A DNA stretch of 64,000 nt from Moritella sp. 24 (lineage in GTDB: Bacteria > Pseudomonadota > Gammaproteobacteria > Enterobacterales > Moritellaceae), in NCBI RefSeq assembly GCF_018219155.1, contig NZ_CP056123.1, positions 1,745,505-1,809,504 on the forward strand, in the 5' to 3' direction. The notes below the pieces were generated by a model, which ran no database searches, had not been told where the DNA came from, and saw only the letters and a program-made list of their open reading frames with translations. The translations under genes were made by a program, and so were the position numbers. Positions 1 through 9,778 of this stretch are shown here, one piece after another (within the stretch, counting starts at the first letter, position 1; each line of letters opens with the position of its first letter).

Positions 1-101
1 TAGACTAAATATTTCGTTTGGAATAATTAAATTTCAAACGGAATATTCCCACCTCGCTTTATCCAGTACTATTTCATCATCAAATCAATTGAGGATTTAC
101 G

Positions 102-491
102 ATGAAAAAGCTACTTATAATGATCACTGCATTTTTTACTCTTAACGTATCTGCAATTACGACTGCAGACGCTGCTGTAGGCTGTAAACGTGCTGGTGGC
201 GTTGAATGTCGTGAATACGGACGTATTGGTAAACCAACAAAAGTTGTTCGTGGACCTAACTATAGAGCGCCAGTTTATCGTGGACGTCCTGTGGTAGTTG
301 TTAATGGCTATCAACGTCCATCGTGGTATCAAAATCCATTATTAGCTGCGATTGGTGCTGCTATCATCATTGATGCCGTGACTGGTCAACCGACAACTGA
401 AAAAGGTCAGAATGTCGTTGTACTTGGCGAAGGTGATGAACTTTCAAAAGTATATGAAAAAGATGACACTGTTTATCTTGTGATGAAATAA
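102..491 (+). CDS. Small secreted protein of unknown function
   Basis: The 129-residue product starts with a typical signal peptide (Lys-Lys, a hydrophobic run, then an Ala-rich cleavage zone near residues 22-25), so it is probably exported to the periplasm. The mature part has two early cysteines and an Arg/Pro/Tyr-rich stretch around residues 43-76. A short hydrophobic segment follows near residues 80-92, then an acidic C-terminal tail ending in a beta-like segment. The repeated basic-aromatic composition resembles small periplasmic RcnB-like proteins, but I do not recognise a family. The start has the ribosome site GAGGA a few bases upstream. It is a single-gene unit closed by the terminator at 521-555. 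Confidence 0.7.
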   Translation: MKKLLIMITAFFTLNVSAITTADAAVGCKRAGGVECREYGRIGKPTKVVRGPNYRAPVYRGRPVVVVNGYQRPSWYQNPLLAAIGAAIIIDAVTGQPTTEKGQNVVVLGEGDELSKVYEKDDTVYLVMK

Positions 492-520
492 ATAAAAGAC
501 TTATTTTAAAGCGATGATAT

Positions 521-556
521 TAAAGCCAGACTTACGAACGTAAGTCTGGCTTTTTC
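521..556. terminator. Bidirectional rho-independent terminator
   Basis: The arms AAAGCCAGACTTACG and CGTAAGTCTGGCTTT form a perfect long stem. A-rich and T-rich flanks mean it can serve both the upstream plus-strand gene and the convergent GST gene. Confidence 0.9.
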
Positions 557-562
557 GTTTCT

Positions 563-1228
563 TTAACTTACTTTTGCGAAGTAAACCGCTTTATCACCAG
601 CTGACCACTGTGGGTATTTGTACATGATATCGATAAACAAGGCTGAGTTCGTATAGCGTGTTAACCACTCGCGTAATTTAGGGTAAGGCGATTGTTCAAA
701 CCAAGCTTTATCAACACTCGCGAATTGACGGATAAAAGGGAAAATAGCAATATCAGCGAGGCTCACTTTGTCATCAATGAGATTGTCGTGCAAACTAAGC
801 AGCAACTCTAATTGGTTAAGAAAGCGATTACCCTGTTCACGATATTCTGCTTCGGTATATTCTGGGTGACGATCCGCATATTTATATTTGTCTAAAATAG
901 CTTTAAATTCGTTATCATTTTCATCAATCAATAAACTGATTTGCTTCTGTAAATGCGGTTGTTCAGTACGTAACCAATTATTAGAGTCACTTTGTAATAA
1001 AGCCCACTGCATTATGTCTCGACTCTCATCTATTACCTTTTTATCGTGCGTCACAAGAACAGGCACAGTCCCTTTTGGTGAATAAGCGAGTAAGCTTGTT
1101 GGCTTATCTTTTAATACTACTTCTCTTAGTTCTACTTCAACTTGGCTATAGTGAATCGCAAGTCGAGCTCTCATTGCATATGGGCAACGACGAAATGAAT
1201 AAAAAATAGCAGGACGAGTAGGTCGCAT
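563..1228 (-). CDS. Glutathione S-transferase family protein
   Basis: The 221-residue protein has an N-terminal thioredoxin-fold GST domain (about residues 7-82) and a helical C-terminal domain. The N-terminus carries Cys15-Pro-Tyr-Ala, a CxxA active-site motif as in glutaredoxin-2-like and omega/beta-type bacterial GSTs. The Val-Pro-Val segment and the Asp-Glu-Ser near residues 66-68 are the usual glutathione-binding elements. It probably conjugates or reduces thiol substrates in the cytoplasm; the substrate cannot be read from sequence. It is a single gene, convergent with the small secreted protein and sharing its terminator. Confidence 0.85.
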   Translation of the reverse strand: MRPTRPAIFYSFRRCPYAMRARLAIHYSQVEVELREVVLKDKPTSLLAYSPKGTVPVLVTHDKKVIDESRDIMQWALLQSDSNNWLRTEQPHLQKQISLLIDENDNEFKAILDKYKYADRHPEYTEAEYREQGNRFLNQLELLLSLHDNLIDDKVSLADIAIFPFIRQFASVDKAWFEQSPYPKLREWLTRYTNSALFIDIMYKYPQWSAGDKAVYFAKVS

Positions 1229-1394
1229 TGATAGACTCCAATATAAAACATTTAAGATATTGAGATTAATTAATATCCTTTTTTTTACTGTATCAAATCA
1301 TCACGATCTATACATCAAAATGATTGTATTATTAGTCTTTTATGGATGTTAGTATTTGGTTGGTTGATGGATTACTTTAAGGTATTAGATTTTA

Positions 1395-1901
1395 ATGAAT
1401 GGAAAAATGGGTTTTTCATTGCTGGAATTAACATTCGTCATTGTGATTCTTTCAATACTCGCTATGTTTGCTATACCGGAATATACCAAGACGCATCGTG
1501 AAGCTAAAATTGCGGTGCTTAATGATATGCGCGGTAAGTTAACGAATGCGGTAGATAACTTGAAAACAGCATCTAATATAGACTCTAGAAGAGAAACTCT
1601 CGCTAACGGGCTTGTCTTTGTCCAATACGACTCGAAAAAAAGCTACCGCGTGTCAGGGCAAACACTTTATCCAACAGAAATATGCCATATTTTAGGGTTG
1701 AGAAGTCGCGCGCTGCTCGAAGGTATTGAAGTGGATTCTACTGATGGTAATTATACCTGTAAGAATGTAAACAAGAGTTATTCGTGGATTAAAATGAACA
1801 AGCTGGAATCGACTGAATGTACGCTATCTTATAGGGTTCGATATAATGAAGATATTATTACATCAGCGGATATTAAACTTGTTGGTGAGTGTTTGGAATA
1901 G
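1395..1901 (+). CDS. Type IV pilin-like (pseudopilin) protein
   Basis: This 168-residue protein has a classic class III signal: a short basic leader ending in Gly6, then Phe-Ser-Leu-Leu-Glu and a 20-residue hydrophobic helix. Glu at mature position 5 is the residue needed for pilus assembly. The C-terminal domain is divergent and has four cysteines that could form disulfides. It stands alone, away from any pilus or type II secretion cluster, so it may be a minor pilin or competence pseudopilin encoded in trans. The exact role is unknown. Confidence 0.8.
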   Translation: MNGKMGFSLLELTFVIVILSILAMFAIPEYTKTHREAKIAVLNDMRGKLTNAVDNLKTASNIDSRRETLANGLVFVQYDSKKSYRVSGQTLYPTEICHILGLRSRALLEGIEVDSTDGNYTCKNVNKSYSWIKMNKLESTECTLSYRVRYNEDIITSADIKLVGECLE

Positions 1902-2192
1902 GGTATGACAGGCACTGACAATGCACTCAATTGTTAATAAGATGGATACCCTTACAGCTTTCTAAACTTTCGATTCTTTCTTTCATACGAAAGTCTAGTG
2001 CCGTTTAAATAGCATTGCCCCTTTAATGAAGTGCCTATTTATAGGTATTTAGTGGGTATATTACTTAAACCATTTTAATTCTTGGTCATTTTGAGTGATA
2101 ATGCCGCGCCTAGTCTGTTATCTAGCCGTGATGCAAACAAACTAGAGCCATATATTCTAATCTTTTCGATAAAATCTTTAGGAAATAAAACC

Positions 2193-3674
2193 ATGGTAAA
2201 ACCTGAGAATAACAGTATTGTCATTTTTGGTGCTTCGGGTGATTTAACAAAACGAAAGTTACTTCCCGCGCTTTTCCACCTTTATGTCAATGAACTGTTA
2301 CCTGAAGATTTCTCTATTTTGGGTGCGAGTAAAACAGCATTCACGGATGATTCATTCCGTGAGAAAGTAACTAATGATTTAATCCTAAGTGAAGGTATTT
2401 CTCAGCAGCAAGCTGAAGAATTCTGTAGACATTTATATTATATACCAATGGATATGACAGATGCTGACAGTTATGTTGCATTTAAAGAGCGCTTAGAAAC
2501 ATTATCTGAGACACATAATACCGTTGGTAATGCTATTTATTATATGGCTACACCGCCGAGCTTATATGCAGCGATTTCAGCTAATTTAGCAAAACACAAA
2601 TTAAATAAAGATCGTAACGGTTGGAAGCGATTAATCGTTGAGAAGCCATTCGGTTATGATCTTGCGTCAGCAAACGAGCTAGATGAACATTTGCATACTT
2701 GCTTCCGTGAACGTCAGGTTTATCGTATTGATCATTACTTAGGTAAAGAGACAGTACAAAACTTGCTAGTATATCGTTTCTCTAATGGCTTGTTTGAGCC
2801 TCTTTGGAACCGTAGTTTCGTTGATTATGTTGAAATTACAGCGGCTGAAAGTCTAGGTGTAGAAGAGCGTGGTGGTTATTATGACCATTCTGGTGCTGTA
2901 CGTGACATGTTACAGAATCATTTATTACAAGTATTAGCACTTGTTGCAATGGAACCGCCTGCTGTTATTAACGCTGATGCTATGCGTAACGAAGTAGTGA
3001 AAGTGATTCAAAGCTTACGTCCTCTTGAAGAAAAAGACTTACGAGATAACTTAGTTTTAGGCCAGTACACCAAAAATATCGTTAATGGTACGGCTATGCC
3101 TGGATACCGTAATGAAAAAGACGTTGCGGAAGACTCGCGTACACCAACGTATGTTGGCATGAAAATGATGATCGATAACTGGCGTTGGAACGGTGTACCT
3201 TTCTATGTTCGAACGGGTAAACGTATGCCTGAACGTCTGACAGAAATTGTGGTTCATTTTAAGAAAACACCACATCCTATTTTTGGTGAAAATGCACCTG
3301 AAAATAAATTAATCTTACGTATTCAACCAAATGAATCTATTCAGATGGACTTTGGTTTGAAAAAACCAGGTGCAGGTTTTACTGCTCAGCAAGTATCAAT
3401 GAACTTTGACTACAATAGCTTAGAAGAAAATAACCTGTTAACAGCTTACGAAAGATTATTATTAGATTGTATGAAGGGTGATGCGACACTATTTGCTCGT
3501 TCAGATGCTGTTAAAGCATGTTGGGAATATGTGCAACCAATCTTAGACTACAAGAAAGAAGCGAAATCTTTATTTGGTTATAAGTGCGGTACTTGGGGTC
3601 CAAACAAAGCAGATGAAATGCTAGAGAAGGATGGTCGAGAGTGGCGCTTTTCTAGTGAAGAAGTGATTAATTAA
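2193..3674 (+). CDS. zwf: Glucose-6-phosphate 1-dehydrogenase
   Basis: The enzyme oxidises glucose-6-phosphate to 6-phosphogluconolactone with NADP+, the first step of the oxidative pentose phosphate pathway. Residues 13-18 are the Rossmann motif GASGDL, and residues 178-186 are the active-site signature RIDHYLGKE. The length from this start (493 residues) fits the family. An in-frame upstream extension to 2082 has no homologous content, while the ATG at 2193 has AGGAAA upstream, so I take 2193. pgl follows after 22 bp, forming a zwf-pgl operon that channels lactone hydrolysis. Neither gnd nor edd/eda follows here. Confidence 0.96.
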   Translation: MVKPENNSIVIFGASGDLTKRKLLPALFHLYVNELLPEDFSILGASKTAFTDDSFREKVTNDLILSEGISQQQAEEFCRHLYYIPMDMTDADSYVAFKERLETLSETHNTVGNAIYYMATPPSLYAAISANLAKHKLNKDRNGWKRLIVEKPFGYDLASANELDEHLHTCFRERQVYRIDHYLGKETVQNLLVYRFSNGLFEPLWNRSFVDYVEITAAESLGVEERGGYYDHSGAVRDMLQNHLLQVLALVAMEPPAVINADAMRNEVVKVIQSLRPLEEKDLRDNLVLGQYTKNIVNGTAMPGYRNEKDVAEDSRTPTYVGMKMMIDNWRWNGVPFYVRTGKRMPERLTEIVVHFKKTPHPIFGENAPENKLILRIQPNESIQMDFGLKKPGAGFTAQQVSMNFDYNSLEENNLLTAYERLLLDCMKGDATLFARSDAVKACWEYVQPILDYKKEAKSLFGYKCGTWGPNKADEMLEKDGREWRFSSEEVIN

Positions 3675-3696
3675 TTTAAACTTTAGAAGTGGAGCT

Positions 3697-4416
3697 ATGA
3701 TGGACTATCGTACTTTTGAAACACCTCAGCAAGTTGTTGAGTCATTAGCTAATTCGCTTGTTGAATATAGCAAGCAAGATAAACCTGTACATATCTCGCT
3801 ATCAGGTGGTAGTACACCAAAACTTCTATTCAAGGTATTAGCAAAGGCACCATTTGCTACAAGTATTGAATGGGCGAATCTACACTTCTGGTGGGGTGAT
3901 GAGCGTTGTGTTGCCCCTACTGATGCAGAAAGTAACTTTGGTGAAGCACAGGCGTTATTATTTTCTCAAGTTGCATTACCTGCAGAAAATATTCACCGTA
4001 TTTTAGGTGAAGATGCACCGGAAGAAGAAGTTGTTCGTTTTGCACAAGAGATGAAAGACAGTATTCCTGCGAGTAATGGCTTACCATGTTTTGATTGGAT
4101 TTTGTTAGGCATGGGTGGTGATGGCCATACTGCATCATTATTTCCAGGACAAACGGATTATAATGATCAAAATATTGCCATTATTGCACAGCACCCTGAA
4201 TCGGGTCAGTTCCGAATTTCAAAAACGGCACGACTTTTAGCAAACGCAAAGCGCATTAGCTATTTAGTAATGGGTGAGGGTAAAGCGGAAGTTATTAAGC
4301 AGATTCATGATAATGATGATGCTGCTCTTGCTTATCCAGCTGCACAAGTAAAAGCGGCTCAGGGTCAAACTGAGTGGATTTTAGATGCTGCCGCTGCAAG
4401 GTTAATTCGTGCTTAA
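3697..4416 (+). CDS. pgl: 6-phosphogluconolactonase (DevB type)
   Basis: This 239-residue cytoplasmic enzyme hydrolyses 6-phosphogluconolactone to 6-phosphogluconate. It has the family motifs SGGSTPK near residue 35 and FWWGDERCV near residue 68, plus the central LGMGGDGHTASLFPG loop. Two consecutive Met codons (3697, 3700) follow the GGAG ribosome site; the second is better spaced. It is cotranscribed with zwf, and a strong terminator follows. Confidence 0.95.
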   Translation: MMDYRTFETPQQVVESLANSLVEYSKQDKPVHISLSGGSTPKLLFKVLAKAPFATSIEWANLHFWWGDERCVAPTDAESNFGEAQALLFSQVALPAENIHRILGEDAPEEEVVRFAQEMKDSIPASNGLPCFDWILLGMGGDGHTASLFPGQTDYNDQNIAIIAQHPESGQFRISKTARLLANAKRISYLVMGEGKAEVIKQIHDNDDAALAYPAAQVKAAQGQTEWILDAAAARLIRA

Positions 4417-4457
4417 CACTGATATGTAATCGCTATAGTCCAAAGGACTTAGAGTAA

Positions 4458-4493
4458 AAGACCTGCTAGTTGACGCTAGCAGGTCTTTTTTTG
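4458..4493 (+). terminator. Rho-independent terminator of zwf-pgl
   Basis: The arms AGACCTGCTAG and CTAGCAGGTCT flank a short loop and are followed by seven or more T. Confidence 0.95.
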
Positions 4494-5047
4494 TTCGTTT
4501 GTTTGTTTTTTATACATAAACTGAAAGTTTAATTCACATGAAAAGTAGTTTAAAGTGAATTTAAGGAGTTAATTTCATTTCAGCTAACTTAAGTCTGTGT
4601 GTTGTGCAGTTATGTCATTACAGCTCGTTTTTGGTTGGTCTGTACGCATGTTTTTTTTGCATTTCGTGTTCCATTTTAATTTAGTTGTCTTTTTTAGCTG
4701 TATTCCTGAAATAAAATAACCATTTATGGCTAATTTATGTTTTTTCCTTGATATATATATGTGTAATATTTCATTGTTATGTGTCATATTATGTCGGGTC
4801 AGACAGGCGTTTTAGTCGATTAATAATTTTAATATATGACAAGGTAAATACGACCTGCTGATCATTTTGCATAATAATGGAATTCATTAAGAGCGTTTTA
4901 AATTAGAAAGCGCCTTAGCTGCATTAAATATAATTATTAATTTATATAATACTTGAATATTTTCACTCTATATTAGGTGTAATGGATTAGCGTTGTACAG
5001 TATTGAGCGACCGTCTATAGATGAATGTATTGGTATAAAGGAAAAGT
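4494..5047. other. AT-rich intergenic region with no clear gene
   Basis: About 550 bp between the pgl terminator and nhaA. The only long open frame (4584-4787, minus) has a low-complexity Lys/Ile/Asn composition and no ribosome site, so I do not call it. The nhaA promoter presumably lies in the last 150 bp; no consensus is clear. Confidence 0.5.
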
Positions 5048-6238
5048 ATGAACAACACACAAGAATCATTTTTGACTAGTTTCTTTAAACTAGAATCAGC
5101 AGGAGGCATTGTTCTAATGTTCTCAGCTGTCTTGGCTATGATTTTAGCGAATAGCCCTGCACAAGGATTGTATGCATTATTTTTAGAAGTGCCTGTTGAG
5201 ATTAAACTAGGTGGTTTAGAAATTGCGAAACCATTATTGCTTTGGATTAATGATGGTTTAATGGCTGTGTTCTTCTTTTTAGTTGGACTTGAGTTAAAAA
5301 GAGAATTAGTGGAAGGCGAGTTGTCTGATCCACGTAACATCATCTTGCCTGGTGTTGGCGCCATTGGTGGTATGTTATTTCCTGCTCTTATCTATGTATA
5401 TTTTAATATAGATGATCCAGCAGCATTAAGTGGTTGGGCGATCCCTGCTGCAACAGATATTGCATTTGCGCTAGGTATCTTAAGTCTACTTGGTTCTCGA
5501 GTGCCAATTAGCTTGAAGATTTTCTTAACGTCATTAGCTATTTTTGATGATATCGGTGCGATTTTGATTATTGCTTTCTTTTATACATCGAAAATTTCAA
5601 TCTCGGCACTAATCGTTACAGCACTTTGTATTCCAGTGCTTGCTTACTTGAATAAACGTAATGTTGACTCTAAAACACTTTATATCCTTGTCGGTATCGT
5701 GATGTGGGTAGCAATGTTGAAATCGGGTGTTCACGCGACATTAGCGGGTGTTATTCTTGCTTTGTTTATTCCGATGCAGTCAAAAGATAAATCATTCTCA
5801 CCATTGAAGAAGATGGAACACGGTTTACACTTTGTTGTTGCCTTTGTTATCTTACCTGTATTCGCATTTGCTAATGCTGGTATCAACTTATCAGGTGTTG
5901 GTCTGGAACAGATTTTACACCCTGTACCAATGGGTATCGCACTAGGTCTATTTGTTGGTAAGCAAATTGGTATCTTTGGATTATGCTGGTTAGCAATTAA
6001 ATGTAAAATTGCACAAATGCCTAAAGGTATGAACTGGTGTTCTTTATATAGTACTGCTGTCTTATGTGGTGTTGGTTTTACAATGAGCTTATTCATTGGT
6101 TCACTTGCCTTCGAAGCAACAGGTACAAACTTATTGTTTGATGAACGCCTTGGTATTATTTTAGGCTCATTACTGTCAGGTGTTATTGGTTTCTTCATGT
6201 TGAAATCATGCTTATCGAATCAAGAGAAAGCGAAATAA
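5048..6238 (+). CDS. nhaA: Na+/H+ antiporter NhaA
   Basis: NhaA exports Na+ in exchange for two H+ at the inner membrane and supports growth at alkaline pH and in salt, which suits a marine organism. The 396-residue protein has about twelve membrane segments and the family signatures: GLELKRE after the early helix, [10 protein letters not shown], and the ion-binding aspartate pair Asp167-Asp168 in the segment LAIFDDIGA. The start has AAGGAAA directly upstream. It is a monocistronic gene with its own terminator. Confidence 0.96.
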   Translation: MNNTQESFLTSFFKLESAGGIVLMFSAVLAMILANSPAQGLYALFLEVPVEIKLGGLEIAKPLLLWINDGLMAVFFFLVGLELKRELVEGELSDPRNIILPGVGAIGGMLFPALIYVYFNIDDPAALSGWAIPAATDIAFALGILSLLGSRVPISLKIFLTSLAIFDDIGAILIIAFFYTSKISISALIVTALCIPVLAYLNKRNVDSKTLYILVGIVMWVAMLKSGVHATLAGVILALFIPMQSKDKSFSPLKKMEHGLHFVVAFVILPVFAFANAGINLSGVGLEQILHPVPMGIALGLFVGKQIGIFGLCWLAIKCKIAQMPKGMNWCSLYSTAVLCGVGFTMSLFIGSLAFEATGTNLLFDERLGIILGSLLSGVIGFFMLKSCLSNQEKAK

Positions 6239-6278
6239 CCGACGACTGTGTAGCTGTGATAACCTCGTAAGATAATAG

Positions 6279-6306
6279 AAAGCACCCACTATGGGTGCTT
6301 TTTTTA
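6279..6306 (+). terminator. Rho-independent terminator of nhaA
   Basis: AAAGCACCCA and TGGGTGCTTT pair across a short loop, followed by seven T. Confidence 0.93.
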
Positions 6307-6457
6307 TATCTGGCTTGTACAGTGTTTTTTTCAATTGTTACACTCATAAGTCCAGTGGCTTATATCCGAAGATTACTTATTTATCAGTTGAATATATTGA
6401 TTAAACAAGATAGTTTAAAGGTTCAAAGTGTAGTCTTCATAATCAGAGAGCGTAGTC

Positions 6458-7081
6458 TTGAGTACAATTAAATCGATATTTGAACGTAATCGCGCATGGT
6501 CAGAACAGATTAATGAACAGTTCCCTGACTTTTTTGAGCAACTTTCTAAACAACAAACACCTGACTATTTATGGATAGGTTGTTCTGACAGCCGTGTCCC
6601 TGCAAATCAGATCATGGCTCTGCCCCCAGGGGAGGTCTTTGTTCACCGCAATATTGCAAATGTTGTTGTGCATACAGATTTAAACTGCTTATCAGTGATC
6701 CAGTACGCTGTAGAGGTGCTTAAAGTTAAGCATATTATTGTCTGCGGACATTATGGCTGTGGTGGTGTTAAAGCCGCTATGGGTGATGGCCAGCATGGTT
6801 TAATCGATAACTGGCTTCGTCATATCAAAGATGTAGAACGCTTCCATATGGATGACCTAGAAGGTGTCTGTGGGGAAGATAAAATTGACCGTATGTGTGA
6901 GCTTAATGTTATTGAGCAAGTGCGTAATGTCTGTAATACAACAGTAGTGAAGCGAGCGTGGCGTAATGGTGCTGAGTTAACGATTCATGGCTGGATCTTT
7001 AATATTAGTAATGGTGTATTGAAAAGTTTAACGGACAGTATTGAATCTAGAGAGAAGCAACTGGAAGTTATTGCTAAGTAA
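6458..7081 (+). CDS. can: Beta-class carbonic anhydrase
   Basis: This enzyme interconverts CO2 and bicarbonate in the cytoplasm. The zinc ligands sit exactly where E. coli Can has them: Cys42 and Asp44 in CSDSR, and His98 and Cys101 in HYGCGG; Arg46 completes the Asp-Arg dyad. The length (207 residues) is close to E. coli Can. The start is a TTG codon preceded by AGAGAG, since no ATG lies nearer to the conserved N-terminus. A terminator follows. Confidence 0.95.
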   Translation: MSTIKSIFERNRAWSEQINEQFPDFFEQLSKQQTPDYLWIGCSDSRVPANQIMALPPGEVFVHRNIANVVVHTDLNCLSVIQYAVEVLKVKHIIVCGHYGCGGVKAAMGDGQHGLIDNWLRHIKDVERFHMDDLEGVCGEDKIDRMCELNVIEQVRNVCNTTVVKRAWRNGAELTIHGWIFNISNGVLKSLTDSIESREKQLEVIAK

Positions 7082-7104
7082 GTATAATGATACAGATATA
7101 AAAA

Positions 7105-7137
7105 AAGCCAATGAGATAACTCATTGGCTTTTTTATT
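7105..7137 (+). terminator. Rho-independent terminator of can
   Basis: AAAGCCAATGAG and CTCATTGGCTTT form the stem, followed by a T run. Confidence 0.93.
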
Positions 7138-7180
7138 ACCTAAATTTTAATTGATATATTATCGAGTAAATTTTAGGTAA

Positions 7181-7212
7181 TAAAAAAGGTGAACTAAGTT
7201 CACCTTTTTTGA
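7181..7212 (-). terminator. Rho-independent terminator of the csp gene
   Basis: The stem AAAGGTGAACT/AGTTCACCTTT has a T run on the minus strand, 30 bp beyond the csp stop. A-rich and T-rich flanks make it usable in both directions. Confidence 0.88.
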
Positions 7213-7241
7213 TAACTGTTTAACCGATTAATAGTAAACTA

Positions 7242-7451
7242 TTAAAGAGGTTTAACGTTCTCAGCTTGTGGACCTTTTTGGCCTTGACCTACTGTGAACT
7301 CAACTTTTTGACCGTCAGTAAGTACTTTAAAGCCATCAACTAAGATAGAGCTGAAATGTACGAATACATCTGGGCCGTTTTCTTGTTCGATGAAACCGAA
7401 GCCTTTAGCTTCGTTGAAGAATTTTACTTTACCGATTACTGTATTAGACAT
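7242..7451 (-). CDS. Cold-shock domain protein (CspA family)
   Basis: A single 69-residue cold-shock domain that binds single-stranded RNA and DNA and acts as an RNA chaperone. RNP1 is KGFGFIEQ (residues 16-23), and RNP2-like DVFVHFSS begins near residue 28. Length and sequence match bacterial CspA-type proteins; which paralogue it is cannot be decided. The 5' leader is A/T-rich and contains a six-base complement of the ribosome-site region, described as a separate finding. Confidence 0.95.
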   Translation of the reverse strand: MSNTVIGKVKFFNEAKGFGFIEQENGPDVFVHFSSILVDGFKVLTDGQKVEFTVGQGQKGPQAENVKPL

Positions 7452-8152
7452 ATTAAAAAACCCTGTAAATGCGTTATTAAAAAAAATTGTAAAAAACCAG
7501 GGTATAACTTATATAAACAATACAAAACAATAATAGATAACAAGTACCAACTAAAGATTATTCTACCGATATAAACTAGCCTAATTTCTTAAGACGAATT
7601 ATACATGGTTGAAGCCTCATAGCAACACACTCGTCCGTTATTTTTATAAAATTGTTGTTTTCATTAGCAAAATCAACAAAGAATGGACTTGCTTGGTGCC
7701 TTTGTAGCCTTTGTGACTCTTATTTTATGCGATATTAGTTCATATAACAGCCAATCCATAGCACCATCTGATTTTTTAATCACTGTCGGCTGTAATGATT
7801 GATAACTTATTATTTGTTGCTAATTTAGGACTGTGCTAATCATCAGTCTAAATGTATAAGAATTTGATATAAAAGAGCTATTTTAAATGTAGAAGCATTA
7901 TAGTTGGTGATGGTAGCAGGTAAGACTAGAGCACCAAGTAATGGTGGATAAACGATATTCGAGATGAAATTAAGGAATGATTATGAGTAAGAGTGTTCGT
8001 AGACAGTGGTTTTTTAGTCAAAAGAAAGTAGAAAAACATTTCACTCATAAATAATGAGGAATGATTTAAAAGTATTTCTTAGTGAGTAGGGTAAATTAAA
8101 AAAGTTGTCAGTAAATAGGTATATTTACTGACAATATAGAACGTTTCTTCAA
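7452..8152. other. Long intergenic region between csp and the ACBP gene
   Basis: About 700 bp. The first part (to about 7600) is the csp leader and promoter region on the minus strand. The rest holds no conserved gene that I recognise, only the short candidate frame at 7983-8054. Confidence 0.5.
7983..8054 (+). CDS. Possible 23-residue basic peptide
   Basis: A short frame with AAGG seven bases before the ATG encodes a very basic peptide (Lys, Arg and His rich). Nothing else supports it; it could be chance in an intergenic region. Confidence 0.2.
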   Translation: MSKSVRRQWFFSQKKVEKHFTHK

Positions 8153-8419
8153 TTAAGCTGCATTTTCTTCTTCTACACGTGCAATGTATTTTTCCATTGC
8201 AGCATCTGAAGATAAACCACGTAATTTATTCCAAGCCGTCCATTTAGCAAAAGCAACCATATCAAAGATAGATGGTTTTTTAGTAGCAACATCGCCTTCT
8301 GTTGCTTGCTTAAATAATGAGTAAAACTCTAATTTCAATTCTTGAGAAGGCTTTTTCTTTGCTGTGCCATTCTGTACTTGGTCTACTGTAGCTTCAAATT
8401 TAGCGCGTAGGTCTGTCAT
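8153..8419 (-). CDS. Acyl-CoA-binding protein
   Basis: The 88-residue product is a single ACBP domain, a four-helix protein that binds medium- and long-chain acyl-CoA in the cytoplasm. Diagnostic elements are LKLEFYSLFKQATEGD near residues 28-43, then KPSIFDMVAFAKWTAWNKLRGLS, the family signature. These proteins are nearly universal in eukaryotes and scattered in bacteria. The neighbours give no pathway. A ribosome site AAGGA is well placed before the ATG. Confidence 0.93.
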   Translation of the reverse strand: MTDLRAKFEATVDQVQNGTAKKKPSQELKLEFYSLFKQATEGDVATKKPSIFDMVAFAKWTAWNKLRGLSSDAAMEKYIARVEEENAA

Positions 8420-8869
8420 TTTATATTCCTTTATTTAGCTATTCTATTGTTGAATTAAAGTACTTATATCATTACAGCGTTCTAGCGCTGCAATACACCT
8501 ACTAATGAGTAGTTAAGTTACAAGCGAATCTTACATTTTTTTTTAAATGATTACACCCTTTAATTTCAATTTTAGGTATGAATTTAAATAATGAAAAATC
8601 CTTATTATTCAATCTAATAACTTAAGTTTAAGTATGACTTTTCTAATCTGATTAATCACTATACTGGAAATGTATAAAATAGATGAACATTGGCCGTATA
8701 TTGATATAGCGCATGCTTGAAGGGGGTCTTAGTTAAAAAATGTTAATTAAACTTGATATATACGGAATAATATATATCATTACCCATTTGTAGTTACGAC
8801 CTTTTGGGTGGCAGTTTTATTTACCTTATAAACGAAGTAACGCTAAACTCATTTATTGTAAAATAAGAT
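8420..8869. other. AT-rich intergenic region, nothing recognised
   Basis: About 450 bp between divergent genes, presumably carrying both promoters. I see no RNA gene, repeat or conserved frame. Confidence 0.4.
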
Positions 8870-9685
8870 ATGATCGCACAACAAACACAAACACAGACAT
8901 CATTATTCGAGGATATATTGAATAATTATTCAACCTTACAACGCTGCTTGATGTTTACTTTCGCTTTAATAGTGATAGGTACAGTTATGTTTGCTGAAAA
9001 AGCAAATATCGCATCGTTCTTCTTCTCTAACTTACCAATGGGACTTGGGCTAACGAGTAACTTCGTTGCACCGTTGACCGTTATTGGCATTCTCGCGTTA
9101 TCGAGTGCGGCTTATTTTGGTATTATTTCAACGATAAAAATGAAACCATTATTGTCAGCAGAAGAAAATAATGCGACCTTCTTGTCTGAATTACGCGTTA
9201 CGTTAGTATTCGGTGCTTGTTTTGGCTTATTGACTGCTATTTTATGCAGTTTGATTTTCGTGATAGCAGAGCCTCATTTACCACAATCATTTCTTGTATA
9301 TCACCAGATCTTTAGTTCATTAGATATTCCCTTGATTCTATTGACGGCTGTTTTGCTAAGCTCAATTTATTTAGGGTTATTTATGTTACCGCTATCTCTG
9401 TTGATAACTCGGTTATCAGCTAACGATAATAAGCTGTCACAGTTTAACCTGACCACTCGCGCGATTGGATTATCGTCACTGGTCGTATCGCTATTTGTTG
9501 CGCTTGTTATTATGGCTGTGACATCAACATTCTCTATCAATGTTATTATTTTTTGTGTGATCGTCACGGTAATTTCATCGGCGACGTTAGGATTACTGTA
9601 TTGGTTTGTAGGACTAGAGGCAAGCGTAATTGCGAACGTGGTGTATTGCTTAATCGTGTCTTATTTGGCGCACATATTCTTGTAG
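8870..9685 (+). CDS. Polytopic membrane protein of unknown function
   Basis: The 271-residue protein has about seven or eight hydrophobic segments (near residues 26-48, 60-86, 108-132, 148-178, 195-220, 222-245 and 250-270), so it is an inner-membrane protein. The N-terminus is a short soluble stretch rich in Gln and Thr. I recognise no family motif or charged catalytic residues inside the membrane. It is convergent with moeB and separated from it by a hairpin. Confidence 0.7.
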   Translation: MIAQQTQTQTSLFEDILNNYSTLQRCLMFTFALIVIGTVMFAEKANIASFFFSNLPMGLGLTSNFVAPLTVIGILALSSAAYFGIISTIKMKPLLSAEENNATFLSELRVTLVFGACFGLLTAILCSLIFVIAEPHLPQSFLVYHQIFSSLDIPLILLTAVLLSSIYLGLFMLPLSLLITRLSANDNKLSQFNLTTRAIGLSSLVVSLFVALVIMAVTSTFSINVIIFCVIVTVISSATLGLLYWFVGLEASVIANVVYCLIVSYLAHIFL

Positions 9686-9734
9686 TTTGATGGTGGCGAT
9701 TGAAGTATTAATCTGAGTAAAGTGAATGAAATAT

Positions 9735-9776
9735 AGCGCGATTAACAGAGTTAACGCGCTACTCATTATTTTTATT
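9735..9776. terminator. Possible weak terminator hairpin
   Basis: AGCGCG-TTAAC and GTTAA-CGCGCT form a stem with one bulge between the convergent membrane-protein and moeB genes, followed on the plus strand by a broken T run. Confidence 0.45.
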
Positions 9777-9778
9777 GG

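Noticed and set aside
2082-2192. Upstream extension of zwf
   Set aside because: It has no homologous content; the ATG at 2193 has a good ribosome site and gives the normal length.
4584-4787. A 67-codon minus-strand frame
   Set aside because: Low-complexity Lys/Ile/Asn composition in an AT-rich intergenic region and no ribosome site.
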